Shown here piece by piece: positions 14,135 to 26,779 of a stretch of DNA of 64,000 bases (its first letter is position 1; each line of letters opens with the position of its first letter). The position numbers were made by a program, and so were the translations under genes. The DNA lies in contig OX485806.1 of the NCBI GenBank assembly GCA_950295325.1, positions 38,440,001 to 38,504,000 of the forward strand, given 5' to 3'. The notes below the pieces were generated by a model. It was given only the letters and a program-made list of their open reading frames with translations, searched no databases and had not been told where the DNA came from. This DNA is from Polytrichum commune (taxonomy: Eukaryota > Streptophyta > Polytrichopsida > Polytrichales > Polytrichaceae).

Positions 14135-14581
14135 ATGGCTACTCGTTTGGTGAACTTACCTTCTGGCTGGATGTCAGTAAACACATTGCCAGAAACTGTC
14201 CAGGAGAATTACTTGGTCACTAACATCATCAAGGGTGCAGTTGAACACACACAAGCTTCTCATAGCAAAGATGCAAATGACAGCCCTTATAGCGTCAATC
14301 TGCTCAAGGCCATCGAGGATCGACATGATGAGCCTGCAGATGAATCTGTACGATGTGTAAATATGTACAATAGCCAGTTTGATGATGAAAATGAGGATGC
14401 AATGTTATATAGCCCATTAGTTTCAGGCGCAGATGAGGAGCCACCCTGGAAAGATCCCCCTAAGGAAGCTCACGAGCCAGCAGATGCTCAGGTTGTACCA
14501 GTCTTTGATCCCATCCTTCACCTCCTTGATGCCCTCCCCAAACCTACCAAGGAGATGATCCTCCCAAGACTGGTCGAGTGA
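14135..14581 (+). CDS. Small acidic protein with C-terminal MILP motif (paralogue 1)
   Basis: I read this as the coding part of a last exon. A good acceptor (GGTTCATTTTCAG|GGC) sits at 14,098/14,099, and the first ATG after it (GAAAATGGCT) has strong plant initiation context. It gives 148 residues with no recognisable domain: hydrophilic, rich in Glu, Asp and Pro, probably disordered, ending in an amphipathic segment FDPILHLLDALPKPTKEMIL. A protein at 35,117-35,608 ends in the related VDTVLQFLNDLPQPTEKMIL, so the two are paralogues and the C terminus is the constrained part, perhaps a docking motif. Function unknown; translation could also begin in an upstream exon. Confidence 0.6.
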   Translation: MATRLVNLPSGWMSVNTLPETVQENYLVTNIIKGAVEHTQASHSKDANDSPYSVNLLKAIEDRHDEPADESVRCVNMYNSQFDDENEDAMLYSPLVSGADEEPPWKDPPKEAHEPADAQVVPVFDPILHLLDALPKPTKEMILPRLVE

Positions 14582-16500
14582 CAACAATACCATCAATTAC
14601 AGCAAAGAAAATTGCTACCATTCTAGTCACTTTTTCTACTCTCATTTGCTGTTTACTAGATCAATTGCCAGGACTCACTCTCATTCTCCGTCCCGATGCT
14701 ATGCATGATTCTGTTGGGACCAGGCATTGAAGGCGAAAGACCTGTAGGAGACTATTGTGGAATTTAAAGCTGTAATCTGAGAATGTGTGAAGGCTTTATG
14801 TGTTAAGGGCTCATACTGTAGTGGAGCTTGCCACTTGACTGGGATTTGACTATTCTTAGAAATGAGGACCCCCAATCAGATTGAAGATTTGATCCTCGAG
14901 TCTAAATAGAAACGTGACAATCTCACGAGTGTCAACAATGTTATGCGTTATGGAACTTGGTTGAGAGTTCATTCAATACCCTCCATCACTGAAAGCAAAC
15001 CTTGCCAAAAAGATAAGTTCTCATATTAGAAAGACCAGATGTTCTTACATTTTAACTGGCATATATTTCTACGAACGCTTACATCATCATTCGCCATGCA
15101 TGCAGCCAAACACGTCTCTTTATAGACCCCAGCAAGCGGAATAATAGTATTTTCAGGCAATCTGTGGACATAATAGTGTTTGCATCTGTTCATCTTATTC
15201 TATTAACTCAAGTGTACAGATCATAACCTTAACCGCCTGTCCCTCGTTTCCAACAATTTTTTTGTCTCCAGCTTTGAAGCGCCTCACAACCCAAACCCAA
15301 ATGAACACATCAATTGTACAATCCTCAACAAGAAAGGAGTTTTATGGCATTGAAGGATTTCTTACCTGAAGTTATAGTCCGTGTTCCAGAAAGTCTGTTA
15401 TGACTGCTGCAACTTGATGCTCCAAGTCTTCAATGCTTCAATAACCTCTAGATACCTTCCAAGAATGAGCTTTTCTATCTGTGCTGCTTTCAACAACGCC
15501 TTTTTCTCTTACCACGGCACCGCATCACCTTGGCCCTGCAAAACTGAAGATAAGCTTACATGCCATCAGAAATTTTCAATGTCAATCACATGTGAGTAGA
15601 AAAAGAATAGGGACATAAATTGGCACTATGTTATTATGGTAGTGCTCCTTGATTAAAATTGAATTTATAATTGCAATTTTTATGAATTTGTTCATTTGAA
15701 AGCTAACTTGAAACAAGATAATCTCAATTTACGACTCTTCAAAACATGAATATGATGCATGAGGAACTTATTAGATGATGTAATTTTTAAGTGGTCATCT
15801 TGAATTACCATATTAACGTAATGAAAATCCATCAAACCATTCACTTGCATACAAAAATTACTATGTACTAGATATTGTACATGAGGAACCATGCTATAGC
15901 CTGTAGCAAGGCAGCATGTGTACGATATCAGACATAACACTTACCATATCATGAGGGCAGCGTGCAACGGTCAATATTCGTCATGCAGCTCGTATCCAAT
16001 GACAAGAAACACACCAGCAAAATTTGAAAAGCTCAGCGTTAAGACTAGTAGAACAGATTCTGAACTTCCGCGGCGAAGTTTTAGAAGGTAAACAAGGTAT
16101 GAAGGGCTTATGTGGTCATTATTCTTAATTGCACAATTATATTCAAGTGTACTTCTGTTGCAAGCCTTGTAGTTTAGAACCAACACTAAAAAGACGCTTG
16201 TTACGTGAGACTTGAATACGTGCTTTCAACAAGCCTATAATTTTTTTCCAGGTTCACAACCGCGAGGATCTATTTGATCGCTTAACAAAAATATGGTTTC
16301 ATGGTCCTCTTATTGCTGTTGCATCTCAACTTCGCTTATGAAACTTGAAGTGACATTTCTTCGAGATTTGATTACATGTGGGTTCAAAAGTGCACGCGAT
16401 ACGGCCACATACATTAACCCACATACAACACAATCATTTGGAAGAAACCAGGAGACAAGACTAACATATATAGATCACATCAGACAAAGCCGACATCAAC
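14582..16500. other. 3' flank and spacer
   Basis: Presumed 3' untranslated region followed by spacer. I see no further gene and no clear transposon ends. Confidence 0.4.
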
Positions 16501-16519
16501 TTAGACCAGGAAAAATAAG

Positions 16520-17235
16520 GTACCTGCAGGAGCCCGACGTATGCGACAGATTCATGAGCACCCATAATTCGCTGGCCGACACCCTGCAAATGCGCAGGTC
16601 CAAGCTGAAGCATAATCGGGATCTCCACTTTTGAGCAAACTCCAAGATCACCATAGCTGCTGCTCGGTTTCCTCCTTCTAAGTTGTTGCAACAAATATCG
16701 GTGTAGATGGTGACCCAATTGAGCTTCAGTTAGCGTGCAGGAGCTCGAAGGACGCAAACAGATTCATCAGCACCCAGAGTCCGCTGTCCTATAGTCGCGC
16801 TTCATTGCGACGCTACCCTTCTCCGAAACCTTCGCGGGCTTGCAGATGCGCGGGTCCGATCTGAAGCCTCGAAGAAGGGAACTGCGATCTCCACTTTTGA
16901 GCAAAACTCCGAGATCCCCGGAGCTGCTACTCGTTTTCCTCCTCCTCTAAGTTCATGTAACGAATCTCCGTGTAGGTGGTGATCGGATTGAGCTTCCGTT
17001 GGCGTGCAGGAGCTCGAAAAAAAAATTCTCAGCACCTAAAATTCGCTGGCCTATAGCCTGCAAAATGCACAGGTTCAGGCAGAACCAGCGAAGAAGGGGA
17101 GCGCAATCTCCAGTTTTCGGCAAACTCGAAGATCGCCATAGCTGCTGCTCAGTTTTCTCCTCCAAGTTGTGGCGACAAATATCGGTGCGGATACCAACCC
17201 AATTAAGCGTCGTCCGTCCGAGTACAGACCTCCGG
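16520..17235. repeat. Triplicated unit of about 240-280 bp, GC-rich
   Basis: Three diverged direct copies start at about 16,520, 16,745 and 17,005. Each carries, in order, GCAGGAGCTCGA (or GCAGGAGCCCGA), AGCACC..AATTCGCTGGCC-like sequence, TGCACAGGTTC or TGCGCAGGTCC, GATCTCCACTTTTGAGCAAA and a CATAGCTGCTGCTC-like block. ORFs on both strands reflect this repetition. A weak relative (GATCTGCGCCTCCACTT..CGTCATAGCTG) lies at about 36,795-36,845, downstream of the second MILP paralogue, so this may be a 5' leader or promoter repeat shared by two paralogous loci. Confidence 0.55.
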
Positions 17236-17239
17236 ATGC

Positions 17240-17985
17240 CGATGGCGGTCAGTCGATCTGAAAAAGCACTGAGCTTCAGGGACACTTCCTCTGATACGTG
17301 GCAGCATCTTATTGGGCCCGACCCAGTGCTCACATCATATGCGACCTTCCTGCCTCCTGCCTTAGGGCCAAGTTCCATGTGTCGGTCCCGGTCCGTTTTT
17401 TAAATGGTGAGAAACGGGTGACATCATCCAAAAAATGGGTGATGTCACCCATTTTATGGAGGGGTACTTCTATGTGGCTAGGGTGAACCACCACCCACAC
17501 TCGTACCCTCGGGGGATGAAGGCCTCGCGGATGACACTGAAAACTTCATCCTTCTTTATGGGGAAGCCCCCCCTTAGAAAGGGGGGCAGCCTCCAAGGAA
17601 ATTTCTGAACCCGACCGAAAAGTGCTACCCGCCCCGCCCAACTTCAAAAAAAATATTGCTCTTGCATTCTTGAAGGCCGCTTGACTACAAATCCCATATT
17701 GAGTGCACTTCGCCTTCAAGGTCTAAAATCCAATATATATGTGCACTTCCAATTAGTAAATAAGCAATTCATTGGGATTTCATTCCGGAAATGAAACCAT
17801 CAATGAAGCATGTAATCAACTTGGAGGTCAAATAAAATCACAAAATCCTCATTAACATTGAGGTTATAATTTTTTTGACTTACCATTTGAAATTGTCTTT
17901 GTCATTCTAAAATGACACTTAAATTTAGTGTGCTGATTTAGTATGTATATTCTATAATATTTTAGTAACGCCGCCTACTTTTCAC
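17240..17985. other. Spacer
   Basis: No supportable gene. There is a short palindromic stretch at 17,420-17,455 (GGGTGACATCATCCA..ATGGGTGATGTCACCC). Confidence 0.4.
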
Positions 17986-17994
17986 AAGTATTCA

Positions 17995-18242
17995 TAAACA
18001 ATTAATTAATAAATTAAACTACTGGAATTAATTTATTAATTACATGTAATTACTGATGAATCCTATTAGTGTGCTTACCAAATTAAGTAATACTAATTAA
18101 TTATAATTTTTAATTACTGTAATTAAATTCAATTACTTCCAGTAATTAACTGAACCAATTCATTCCAGTAATTCATTTCAGCAATTAAATTAATAAATTA
18201 ATTCCAGTAGTTTAATTTATTAATTTATTAATTGTTTATTTA
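17995..18242. mobile_element. AT-rich foldback (MITE-like)
   Basis: The two ends form an inverted repeat of roughly 45 bp: ATAAATTAAACTACTGGAAT near 18,010 and its complement ATTCCAGTAGTTTAATTTAT near 18,210. The interior repeats AATTACTG/CAGTAATT palindromes. No ORF. Family unknown. Confidence 0.6.
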
Positions 18243-18395
18243 ATTGGCCTATGAAAATATGAAAATATAGGCAATTGGCCGATTGATTTTACAAAAGACC
18301 GGCTCTTGCCGATGTAAATTGGAAAAAATCCGACCCTTCGTAGCAACTACCGGCAATTAGCCACTAAGGCTTCAAAAACTTCCCCAACTCTGTTT
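18243..18395. repeat. 150-bp dispersed repeat, copy 1
   Basis: Nearly identical to 31,062-31,205 in the same orientation, with only a few differences over about 150 bp (from AATATGAAAATATAGGCAAT to GGCTTCAAAAACTTCC). The high identity suggests recent spread or ongoing gene conversion. The flanks differ. Confidence 0.8.
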
Positions 18396-18399
18396 AGTA

Positions 18400-19470
18400 T
18401 CCAAGGGTGTACCCTAGGTGACCGGCCGATCCGGTCACCGGAGCTTTCTAACCGGCACATGCCCTTCATGTTACCGTTAGGACCGCCGGTCCTTTGGCAC
18501 CCGTTCTTGCACAACACAAAATGTGGGACACCCATCCATGGGGGGTACCGGTCCTTGGGTGAGAAGGATGGGCACATGGCACCACCCTCTTTTCACCGGC
18601 CCACCCATTTATTTTGAAAAAACGGACCAGGACCGGCACATGGAACTTGGCCCTATGTCTTGTTCACACACATTACACTTTGCTATTGCCGTAATAATAA
18701 AACAAACTTTGCCGTTCTAATAGAGAGAAGCAATTTAGGACTAAGAAGATGAACTCTGCTTTGCCGTTGCACCCAAAGTTGTCATCCACCTTGACAACAA
18801 CGGCAATTTCAAGTGTTGTTGTGACAATCCTCCAACAATTGCAATGATGTCGTACAATTGGCTCCCATCACGTTGATATAAAGCTTGGCAAAGTTTGAAG
18901 GGTTAAGTTTTATGTTGTGAACATGTTCCTATAGTTTTTTTCTAGGATTTTCTTTTTCATCACTTTCACATATTGAAGCGTAGCACCTTCTTGAACAAGT
19001 AATTCTTAATAATTTCTTATTCTACTATAATTTTTAATTTCTAGAGGGGGAAGGACATCACTACACATGTTTAGCCCCTAACTTCTTACGAAGTCTGATT
19101 TGAGCTTATGAATGACTTTTGGGCACTCTGAAGCTCCTAGGAAAGTCATCAGACACATTTGCTTGATTTACATAAAGTTGTACCTCATGTTGATAACTTA
19201 ATTCCAATTTAAAGTTTTGATTGTTTTGGGAAATAATCAAGAAGCTATTGTTATGAAAATTTGGAGATGCTATTTACATTGCAATAAAAAGTTGTTTGAG
19301 CACCAGTGCAAACTTTAACAAATGCGCATCTTGGACTACGCCCTTGGACTTGTTTAGGTTTAAATAAATTGGACTAGAGCGGGGCGGACGTTTGGTGTAG
19401 TGTTTGGTCTATGGTGGACCATATTGAACTGGAATGAACTGAACATCTGGTGTAATGACATGTCCAAGCA
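18400..19470. other. Spacer
   Basis: No supportable gene. The CGG/CCG-rich part at 18,410-18,640 has ACCGGT-type palindromes (CCGGCCGATCCGG, CCGGTCACCGG) but no frame I would defend. Confidence 0.4.
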
Positions 19471-19474
19471 CTAG

Positions 19475-19765
19475 TAGAAAACTATGCCCAAAAAACCGCA
19501 GCCGAAATAGTTGTTGTTCTTTTGACCATAGTGATTTGCAGTCGCTAAATGACTAAAGATTCTTCATTTCATTTTGTGACTGCAATTTTAATTTGGGGCG
19601 TATAATATACTGTTGGAAAGGTATTTTCAAAACCTTTCCAACGGTATATTACACACCCCTAAATTCCTAAAATTCAGTTGCTAAAACAAAATATGCAAGC
19701 ATTTAACTACTGCAGATCAGGATGGTCAAAAAAACCGCACTCGATTTCAACTACGGTTTTTTTTG
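19475..19765. mobile_element. Foldback element with strong central hairpin
   Basis: The outer arms are inverted (CAAAAAACCGCAG..TTTGACCATAGTGAT..CAGTCGC on the left; CTGCAGATCAGGATGGTCAAA..ACGGTTTTTTTTGG on the right). The centre is a near-perfect hairpin (ATATACTGTTGGAAAGGT..ACCTTTCCAACGGTATAT). The same module occurs within the two larger elements at 38,440-38,665 and 40,735-40,930. Confidence 0.65.
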
Positions 19766-20231
19766 GCATGATTTTTTTTGCTAATGAAGGTGGTCCGGAT
19801 TGAACCACATTTCATCATCATCAAGGCCCCAATTGAGGACATGCTTGCACGTAGTGGGAATGGAGCGGACGGTAGCGAACATGTATGAAAGTGAGAAATA
19901 ATGAGGTTTAAGAGTGTGGTCCACGATGGCACAAAACCTAAGAAATCCTTCAAGATCGGCTCACACCAGGCTAGCTAAGGGGTCTTGCTCGTGCTTGTAC
20001 TTGGAGTTTGCGGCGAGGGAAGTGAGGTGGGCTCAATCTGCCTAAACCCCTATGCTGGAAACTTGAGGAATTAAACTGCCTCCAACAAGATGTATAGGTT
20101 GGTGAGAGCCGTAGCCATGGGAGATTGCTTGGGCATGTGCGAAGGAGCTCAAAAGTCTAGCCTCCCTTTTAGATTTAAGGAGGCTTCTGAATGTGAGAGC
20201 CAACTTAGAAAGGAGAGGGAGAATAATGCAC

Positions 20232-20534
20232 ACTACACCAAATATGATATTTAGTGTTTGATTAGATTTAGTGTTTTACCACCCTACTTTGCTCAACACT
20301 AATTTTCAATTCTTTGATAATTAGTGTTAGACATAAATGCGCCGTCTGCCTTCCTTGTTGCCACCTCTTTCCTACTAAACACTAAATTCGTGCATGTAAC
20401 TTTCACATATTACCATAGATGATATTTAGTGTTTGAGTTTACATTTAATGTTACTTATTTTCATAGGGTTAGTGATATTTAGTGTAGTGTTCGTATTTAG
20501 TGTATCTAACACTAAATATCATATTTTGTGTAGT
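20232..20534. mobile_element. MITE with ACTACAC termini (303 bp)
   Basis: Termini are inverted repeats: ACTACACCAAATATGATATT on the left and, reversed, ACTACACAAAATATGATATT on the right. The interior repeats TTAGTGTT/AACACTAA. The same family is found at 38,670-38,994 and as a left-end fragment at 40,611-40,710. No ORF; target duplication unclear. Confidence 0.75.
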
Positions 20535-21072
20535 ATGATAATGTCACCGTAGGAACCAAATGTCTATGATAATGTCACCGTTAGACACTTCTTCACCCCT
20601 CTGGTGTAATGTGTTCTAGCAACAAATTTGCCAAGTTACCATCATTATTCATACCTCCACCGGTTTAGGAGTGTCCCATACCACATTCCTAGTGAGCTCC
20701 GATGAAGTAATTGGCCCACATACCACCCTTTCACATACACTGATCTCTCTTTACCAGGACACACACAGCTTGGTGGGACTTAACAAAATTACTTTGGGTC
20801 ACACTTCTCCCATAACATTATTCAAATCCATAACAATGTTATGTGGGACTGACGATATTCCATAGAATATTTCTGGATATTTCCCACATTTGAACTGAAG
20901 TAGCACACTGAAGATCTGAATAATGTTATGCCTGATATCACCCTAGTTAAGCAAGATTATACCTACCAAAAAGATGATTGAATGCCACTATGGCTCGCAA
21001 CTTTTTCTACCTTCAGATTGTAGGCCCTCTCATCATAGATTCCCAAGCACTGGGATGCTCACTATACTAGCT

Positions 21073-21295
21073 ACTACACCGTTTATGGAATGTAGTGTCA
21101 CGCATTATTTGAAATTAGACAATTCAATAGTTTCTTGCTCTAGAGTTCAATTTTTACTCATGAAAGTTGACTAGGTTATTTGGACATTTTAGAACATGAA
21201 TGACTTTGCTTGGTAACATTTTACATTCTCAATTAATACTTATAGCACTGTGTAACTCCGAATAGTAAGTGACACTAAATACCATAAACGGTGTA
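21073..21295. mobile_element. MITE, 223 bp, CTACACCGTTTATGG termini
   Basis: Left end CTACACCGTTTATGGAATGT and reversed right end TACACCGTTTATGGTATTTA form a clear inverted repeat. The 3' half matches the element at 25,829-26,036 (TTTGCTTGGTAACATTTT..GAATAGTAAGTGACACTAAAT versus TTTACTTGGTAAAAATTT..AAATAGTAAGTCACACTAAAT), so both belong to one family. No coding capacity. Confidence 0.75.
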
Positions 21296-21595
21296 CTTGA
21301 CTATGTCTTCCAATTTTATTAACTACTCCACACCCAATAGTGTCTCAAGTTCCTTATTGTGAATTGATGACATATTGAGGGATGCTCCAACACCGTATTC
21401 CACCTCCATTGCCAAAACATTTGATCAAGCTGCAATATGTACATTCTAGTGATATTTTGGGAATGTCTTTTTGTTGTGTGATCCTCAATAATTTGTATGA
21501 CAAAATTCCAATGCAAGTGTGCATATAGACTTAGACCGACTCAAGAATGAAGCAACACCATAATTTCACATTGATGGCAACATTGGACTCGTCTA

Positions 21596-21670
21596 TCTTC
21601 TCTAGGCCTGCCAGAGGATGCCGAACATATATGTACCATGTAGATAAATCCTCTGGCAGGCCTAGAGAAG
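21596..21670. repeat. 23-bp perfect inverted repeat hairpin
   Basis: The arm CTTCTCTAGGCCTGCCAGAG plus GAT and its exact complement are separated by about 27 nt. A further partial repetition (AGGCCTAGAGAAGATACAGG) follows directly. Size and loop would fit a small-RNA-type hairpin or a tiny foldback transposon; no other evidence separates the two. Confidence 0.6.
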
Positions 21671-21689
21671 ATACAGGCCTAGAGAAGAT

Positions 21690-24600
21690 ACAGGCCGAAG
21701 ATAAATAGATAGATAGATACGCCGGTATTGAACCTATTGAAGATTTATGAGTATATATGTATAGAAGATCTTTGGAAAATAATTGAGGTTACCTCATATT
21801 CCAAGCATGATACTGCTATAAATTTGCAGCTTATGTGTTTCCTCGCAATCTGTGTTCTTAAAAGAAATAAATAAAAGTACCCTTTATTAGCTTCATGGTA
21901 AAACTAACCTCACGCATACAATCCATGTGTACTCTACACATATATGTACCATGTAGCAGTCAACAAAACAAACACAATCACACATTTCGCTCACATCCAG
22001 ATTAGTCTTTGCAAAACCTTTGAGCGGTGCGAGTACTTCGTGTGGTTGTTGTTTAGTTCTCTTTGCGTAGCGTTCATCAGATCCTTTCAAAGTGTGCACA
22101 CAATCTTCCTTCTCACATAACCATTTTAGTCCATGAGGTTTGGTTCCAGGACTGGGGTTTTAGAGGATAACCCAATCTCCGTCATCTGAGGGTCCACAGG
22201 GGAGAGCAACAAAATAATTATATGTCGTAACCTCCCGGCCCAGCTTGAGGATTACCGAATCCATAACATGTATATCACCATGATCAAGATAATTATATTG
22301 AACTATACTCATATGACTGCATCAAATACAAGACCCCTCACCAGTAAGGATCCTCTACAAGACTCTGCATACTCTGGATTGTCTCTTAACCTGGTTTTAC
22401 CGCCTTTATAATGGTTTAGTCTGTACGCAAAACTTGCATTGGGTCAGACAAAGTTGTACCTCGACTCAATATTTCTGGATTTCTGGATTTCGTGAACTCT
22501 GAGAGTCTGGAGCTATGGTGACGGATCAAGCAGCAAGTTGGTTCAACCAAGGGCATACGCTTCACAACTTCAATTGTCTGAAGCTTCAGGTACAAGAGCT
22601 CTAGTGTGGTTGATGTCTGTTATTTTATGCGTGAATCTTTTTTCCTGGTTAATTGTTGTGTGCTTGAGTGTGCAATTGTCTGAAAGTTGTCCAAGTTTTA
22701 TATGTCAGCGAGTGTAAACTTTGAGCCATGGCACATCAATGTCTAACATGTGGGCTAAGCTGAAGCTAACTGTTAGAAATTTTGTGGGTGGAAGAAAATC
22801 TCTCCACCTGTCTAATCCTAGAGTACAGGTGAAGTGATTTTGATTACTTCCGATTGCATTGGGTGTGACGGAGTTGTACCTCAAGTTAAATTTGTCCATC
22901 AACAAAACTCGAAGAGTTTGCAGCTATGCTGATGGATTGAGCAACAAGTTGGTTCAACTGAGGCTCAGGGTGGCAACTACTGCAAAATAATTTGTAACAG
23001 ATAATCCATCCATATTATCCTTGTACATTCATTTCAAAGAGCAATTTTACAAAACTTAGAATGGAGTGATGTAGTGCACATTCGGACTGTCCATACATAA
23101 TAATTTTTTGATTTGAACATGTTTATGCGTTATAATACATGAAAATAATATGGACTTTCTCTTGGACAAGGGGCCTTATCTATAATCTGGTCTTCATCAT
23201 AATAATTTAGAATTTATATAATCTACAAAATTTGAGGATAATATAGATTATTTTGGCTTGTAAGCCCTAACCTTAACTCTCTTCTTGACTTCTCTTGTTG
23301 GCTTCTCTCCCGCTTCTCTTGTGAAAATTTTGAATCTAAATAATTTGAAACATAATCTAGATTATATGTACGACTATGTGTATATAATGTATGCCTTTGT
23401 GGAAAAAAATTGGATGAACCCCCTGTAATTATTTGTTTGAGCTGCCACCCAAGGTTCTGAGGGCATACGCTTCACAACTTCAATTATCTGGAGCTTTGCA
23501 CTCGCACTTCAAATACCGCTATTGTGGTGAGTACAGTAATTTGTGATCCTTGCACGAGCAAGATTTGCAAGAAACTTCCTTGTGAGGTTGTAGGTTGGTA
23601 TTTCCTTGCAACATGGATACTTTCTTGGACTCACTATTTCGACTTTGGGCCTTTTCACACAACCACTATTTAATTATTTAATTAATTAGATTTTTATTTT
23701 TTTGGTCGAATAGAGTTTTTTTAAATCTCTCAATAATGCATGTTTTGGTAAGGAGTTCCTTTCCACTTTTGACAATTTATAAACTTTGAGGAGTGTTCAA
23801 GTGGTGTTGGAACTCTTGATTCTAGTGAAATGAAGGAGAGTTGTTTGAATTTGGCCAAAAGACGGTTATATAAAAAATGGATTTTATGGAACTTTTTGAA
23901 GGCACCTAAAATGGTACTCTCGGAAATTTGACATGAAGATCTTGTTTGTATATCCGTCTCTTCACCACAATCAAACACCTTCACCTCAATTCACCAAATT
24001 TGGGGGTTCCAAGCTTAAGGATTTAAAAGTAAAATTAAAGTTCTTGTACTAAGACATCGATGAATACCTGGAGTTCTCAGCAATTACATGGATGTCATCA
24101 AATCCTCCCGCATGGGTTGTTAAAAGATGAAGATATTCATCCATCCCATGTGAGACAATTACATTGTTTTATCACACCAACTCGTGGAAATGATAACACA
24201 TAACACAAAGCTTAATGACAAATTAATATGAAGCAATTTGCATTCATCACATCCTTCAAATTCATGGTGCACAAATATAATTGTATCTAACAACCCCCTT
24301 CCCCCCCAATTTTTTTTAAATAAATAAATTAAAAAAAATCATTTACATTTATTGTTGCAAAATCATGTAGTCGTAAATGTGCCTCCACCTCAAATGAAGA
24401 AAAGAAACTAGGCATACCAACACTTTCAGCACAATAAGCACATGGACACAAGAAACATAATGAGGTATTTCGAGATAGAATGTGAGGGTGTATTTGAGGT
24501 AGGGGTTCCAAGCCGGTTGTTATTTGTGTCTTCAGTAGATGTGGTAGGTATGTATAGGATTTGCCTATAGGTGTGGTTGTTTTGTTGTTGTACCAATTTC

Positions 24601-24825
24601 CTCATTTGGGCCTCCAGAACATATGAATTAGGTAGGTCCTCTTTGGACGCCAAGTTACTCATTTTGGAGACATATTTCCCTCCACAAATAACTAATATAC
24701 GTGTGAAAATATCATGATTATATTATGTGAGCATAACCTACCTTTTTTTAAGTATAAGAAGAATATGATGTATAAAGTTCTCTTCCTTTTTCTTCAACTT
24801 GTTACATGTAATAAACAGAGAGAAC
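21690..24825. other. Gene-poor spacer
   Basis: No supportable gene. Segments at about 22,430-22,590 and 22,855-22,970 share GTTGTACCTC..TCAA, CTATG.TGA.GGAT.GAGCA and AGCAAGTTGGTTCAAC in direct orientation; GGGCATACGCTTCACAACTT recurs at about 22,551 and 23,461. This indicates old duplicated repeat sequence. Confidence 0.45.
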
Positions 24826-24830
24826 TAGCT

Positions 24831-25246
24831 ACTACACTTAATAGTCCTATTAGTGTGGGTGAAAAACTAGCGTGGAAATAATCAGTGTGGACCACAATAT
24901 TTTCTAGTTAGGGTAGGATTAACGTGATCCAAGACCCCGGTCTTCTCCTAAGTCTTCATGAAGACTTCCAACCAACACACTGAATTTTAGTTATAGGAGA
25001 AAAGTAACACACAATTAAAATAATCATCCGCGTTATTTTTTTAGAAAAAATCTACCATGATTCACGTTAATTCTCTACTAGAGATTTAGTGTGCATCAAA
25101 AATTAGTGTGCCTCACATTAGTTCTCATTACGGAAATTAGTGTGGGTTGGAAATTAATGTGCTCCCACATTACTTCTCATTATGAGAATTAGTGTGGGCT
25201 CTAAAGAATTACTGTGGCCCACAATCATAGGACTACTAAGTGTAGT
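24831..25246. mobile_element. MITE, 416 bp, ACTACACTTA termini
   Basis: Left end ACTACACTTAATAGTCCTAT and reversed right end ACTACACTTAGTAGTCCTAT are inverted repeats with one mismatch in 20. The interior repeats TTAGTGTGG/CCACATTA motifs, as in other members of the CTACACT group in this window. No ORF. Confidence 0.75.
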
Positions 25247-25828
25247 TACAGATCAACCGCTTCTCAAGTTATCTGTTCAAAATCAAACCTTTAGGAAATT
25301 AACTGAACCACATTCTAGATAATTTACCAAATGAGGTAAATACAAGAAATAACCAAAGCTTTTCAATGAATAAACGATTGATGAGAGAAAGGTAAGGAGA
25401 TTGACCGAGTTGGCTCAAATTTCTCCTATTTCACTTGTTACATAGGTTGTTTGCAAAAAGACACTTGTTAATAGCCTCCCCACACCTACTGGTGGTGAGG
25501 CCAGTCAGCGACTCCCATCAACAGGGTTGAGTTTTTTTATCACTTTATAGCAGTGGCAGCGACTAGTCGCATCGGTCCTGCCACTCGTTTGTTCACTGTT
25601 GTGATCAACAATTTCACACGCCTTTATAATTTCGTACTATTAAAAAATCTTGAGCAAGATAATTTCACACTATTAGATAATTTCGAGTGAGATAATTCCG
25701 CACTACTACATAATATCGAGCGAGATAATTTCTCACTTTTGGATAATTTCAAGCGAGATAAATTGCTACATTTTCACCTCCGCAATGAGTGAGTCTATAT
25801 AGAGGCCACAAATTCATATCTGTCTATA

Positions 25829-26036
25829 ACTACACTGAATATGATATTTGGGCAAAGCTTACTATGTGGAATTACGCAATGCTATGTCTATTTACTGTAC
25901 ATTTCATATTTTACCAACAAATGATGTTTGGACATTATAAAACATTGACAACTTTACTTGGTAAAAATTTATTTCATTAGTAAAAAGATATAGCACCTTG
26001 TGAATCCAAATAGTAAGTCACACTAAATATCAAATT
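25829..26036. mobile_element. MITE nested in the ACTGGTGGT element
   Basis: Starts ACTACACTGAATATGATATT and ends with the related complement (CACACTAAATATCAAATTT). The body matches the MITE at 21,073-21,295. Since it lies inside the 25,473-26,650 element, it inserted later or was carried with it. Confidence 0.6.
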
Positions 26037-26209
26037 TGACCAATTGTCCATGGAGATTTTTTTGGCATGATCGGTTAAAATTCTATTCTTTCCAAGTCCG
26101 ATTGGTAACATGTTGCGTGACCTTTCGGTTTTTTCTTTATTAATTTGAGGTATATTCTCTATATTCCTCTAGAACACTTGATAAGTTTTGTGAGGTCTTG
26201 TTCAACTGG

Positions 26210-26540
26210 GTTATTTCTAAAATTCACCGGTTCATATTTGTAACTTAAGGTACAAAATTATCATGAAGTCTCGAACTTCAACCATGTTATTTGTCAAACT
26301 CGTTGGCTCATATTTGTAACTTAAAGTACAAAATTGTTGTGAAGTCTCGAACATCAACCGGGTTATTTCTCAAACTCACCGGTTCATCTTTGTAACTTAA
26401 ACTACAAAATTATCGTGAAGTCTCGAACTTCAACCGGGTTATTTCTCAAAACCAAACAGTGCATCTTTGTAACTTTAGGTACCAAATTCTCCTGAAGTCT
26501 TGAACTGCAACCGGATAATTTTTCAAAATCAACCAGTTCA
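26210..26540. repeat. Tandem repeat, four units of about 80 bp
   Basis: Each unit reads approximately CCGGTTCATNTTTGTAACTT, then TACAAAATTATCGTGAAGTC, then TCGAACTTCAACCGGGTTAT, then TTCTCAAA, with moderate divergence between units. Subterminal tandem repeats of this kind are common in DNA transposons. Confidence 0.75.
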
Positions 26541-26779
26541 TGTGGACTAACCGCTGGCTCTCCCCGGTTCTCGCCTACACTTACTGGTGGCAGTGAAAGG
26601 AGTTCGCCCGTTCACTGCTGCCCACCACCAGTATGTGTGGGCAGCCTATAAGTTGACATAAAAGTGTACAGTATGGTTGTGCAGTAACTGAGGTTGGTCA
26701 AAGCGTAGTCAGGTGTCCACTTGTCTACTTCTACAGAGTCCAAGTGGGTGAATAGCTTGAGGCTTTTGAGGTCGGAGGC

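Larger units (their letters stand above)
25473..26650. mobile_element. Non-autonomous DNA transposon with ACTGGTGGT termini, about 1.18 kb
   Basis: Left end GCCTCCCCACACCTACTGGT and reversed right end GGCTGCCCACACATACTGGT pair over about 30 bp. The interior holds a nested MITE (25,829-26,036) and a fourfold tandem repeat (26,210-26,540). No transposase frame is visible. Related sequence in inverse orientation lies at 12,595-12,860. Target duplication not clear. Confidence 0.6.

Noticed and set aside
26210-26540. Possible LTR or retroelement terminus
   Set aside because: The repetition is a short tandem array within a TIR-bounded element; there is no TG..CA pair, primer-binding site or pol-like frame nearby.
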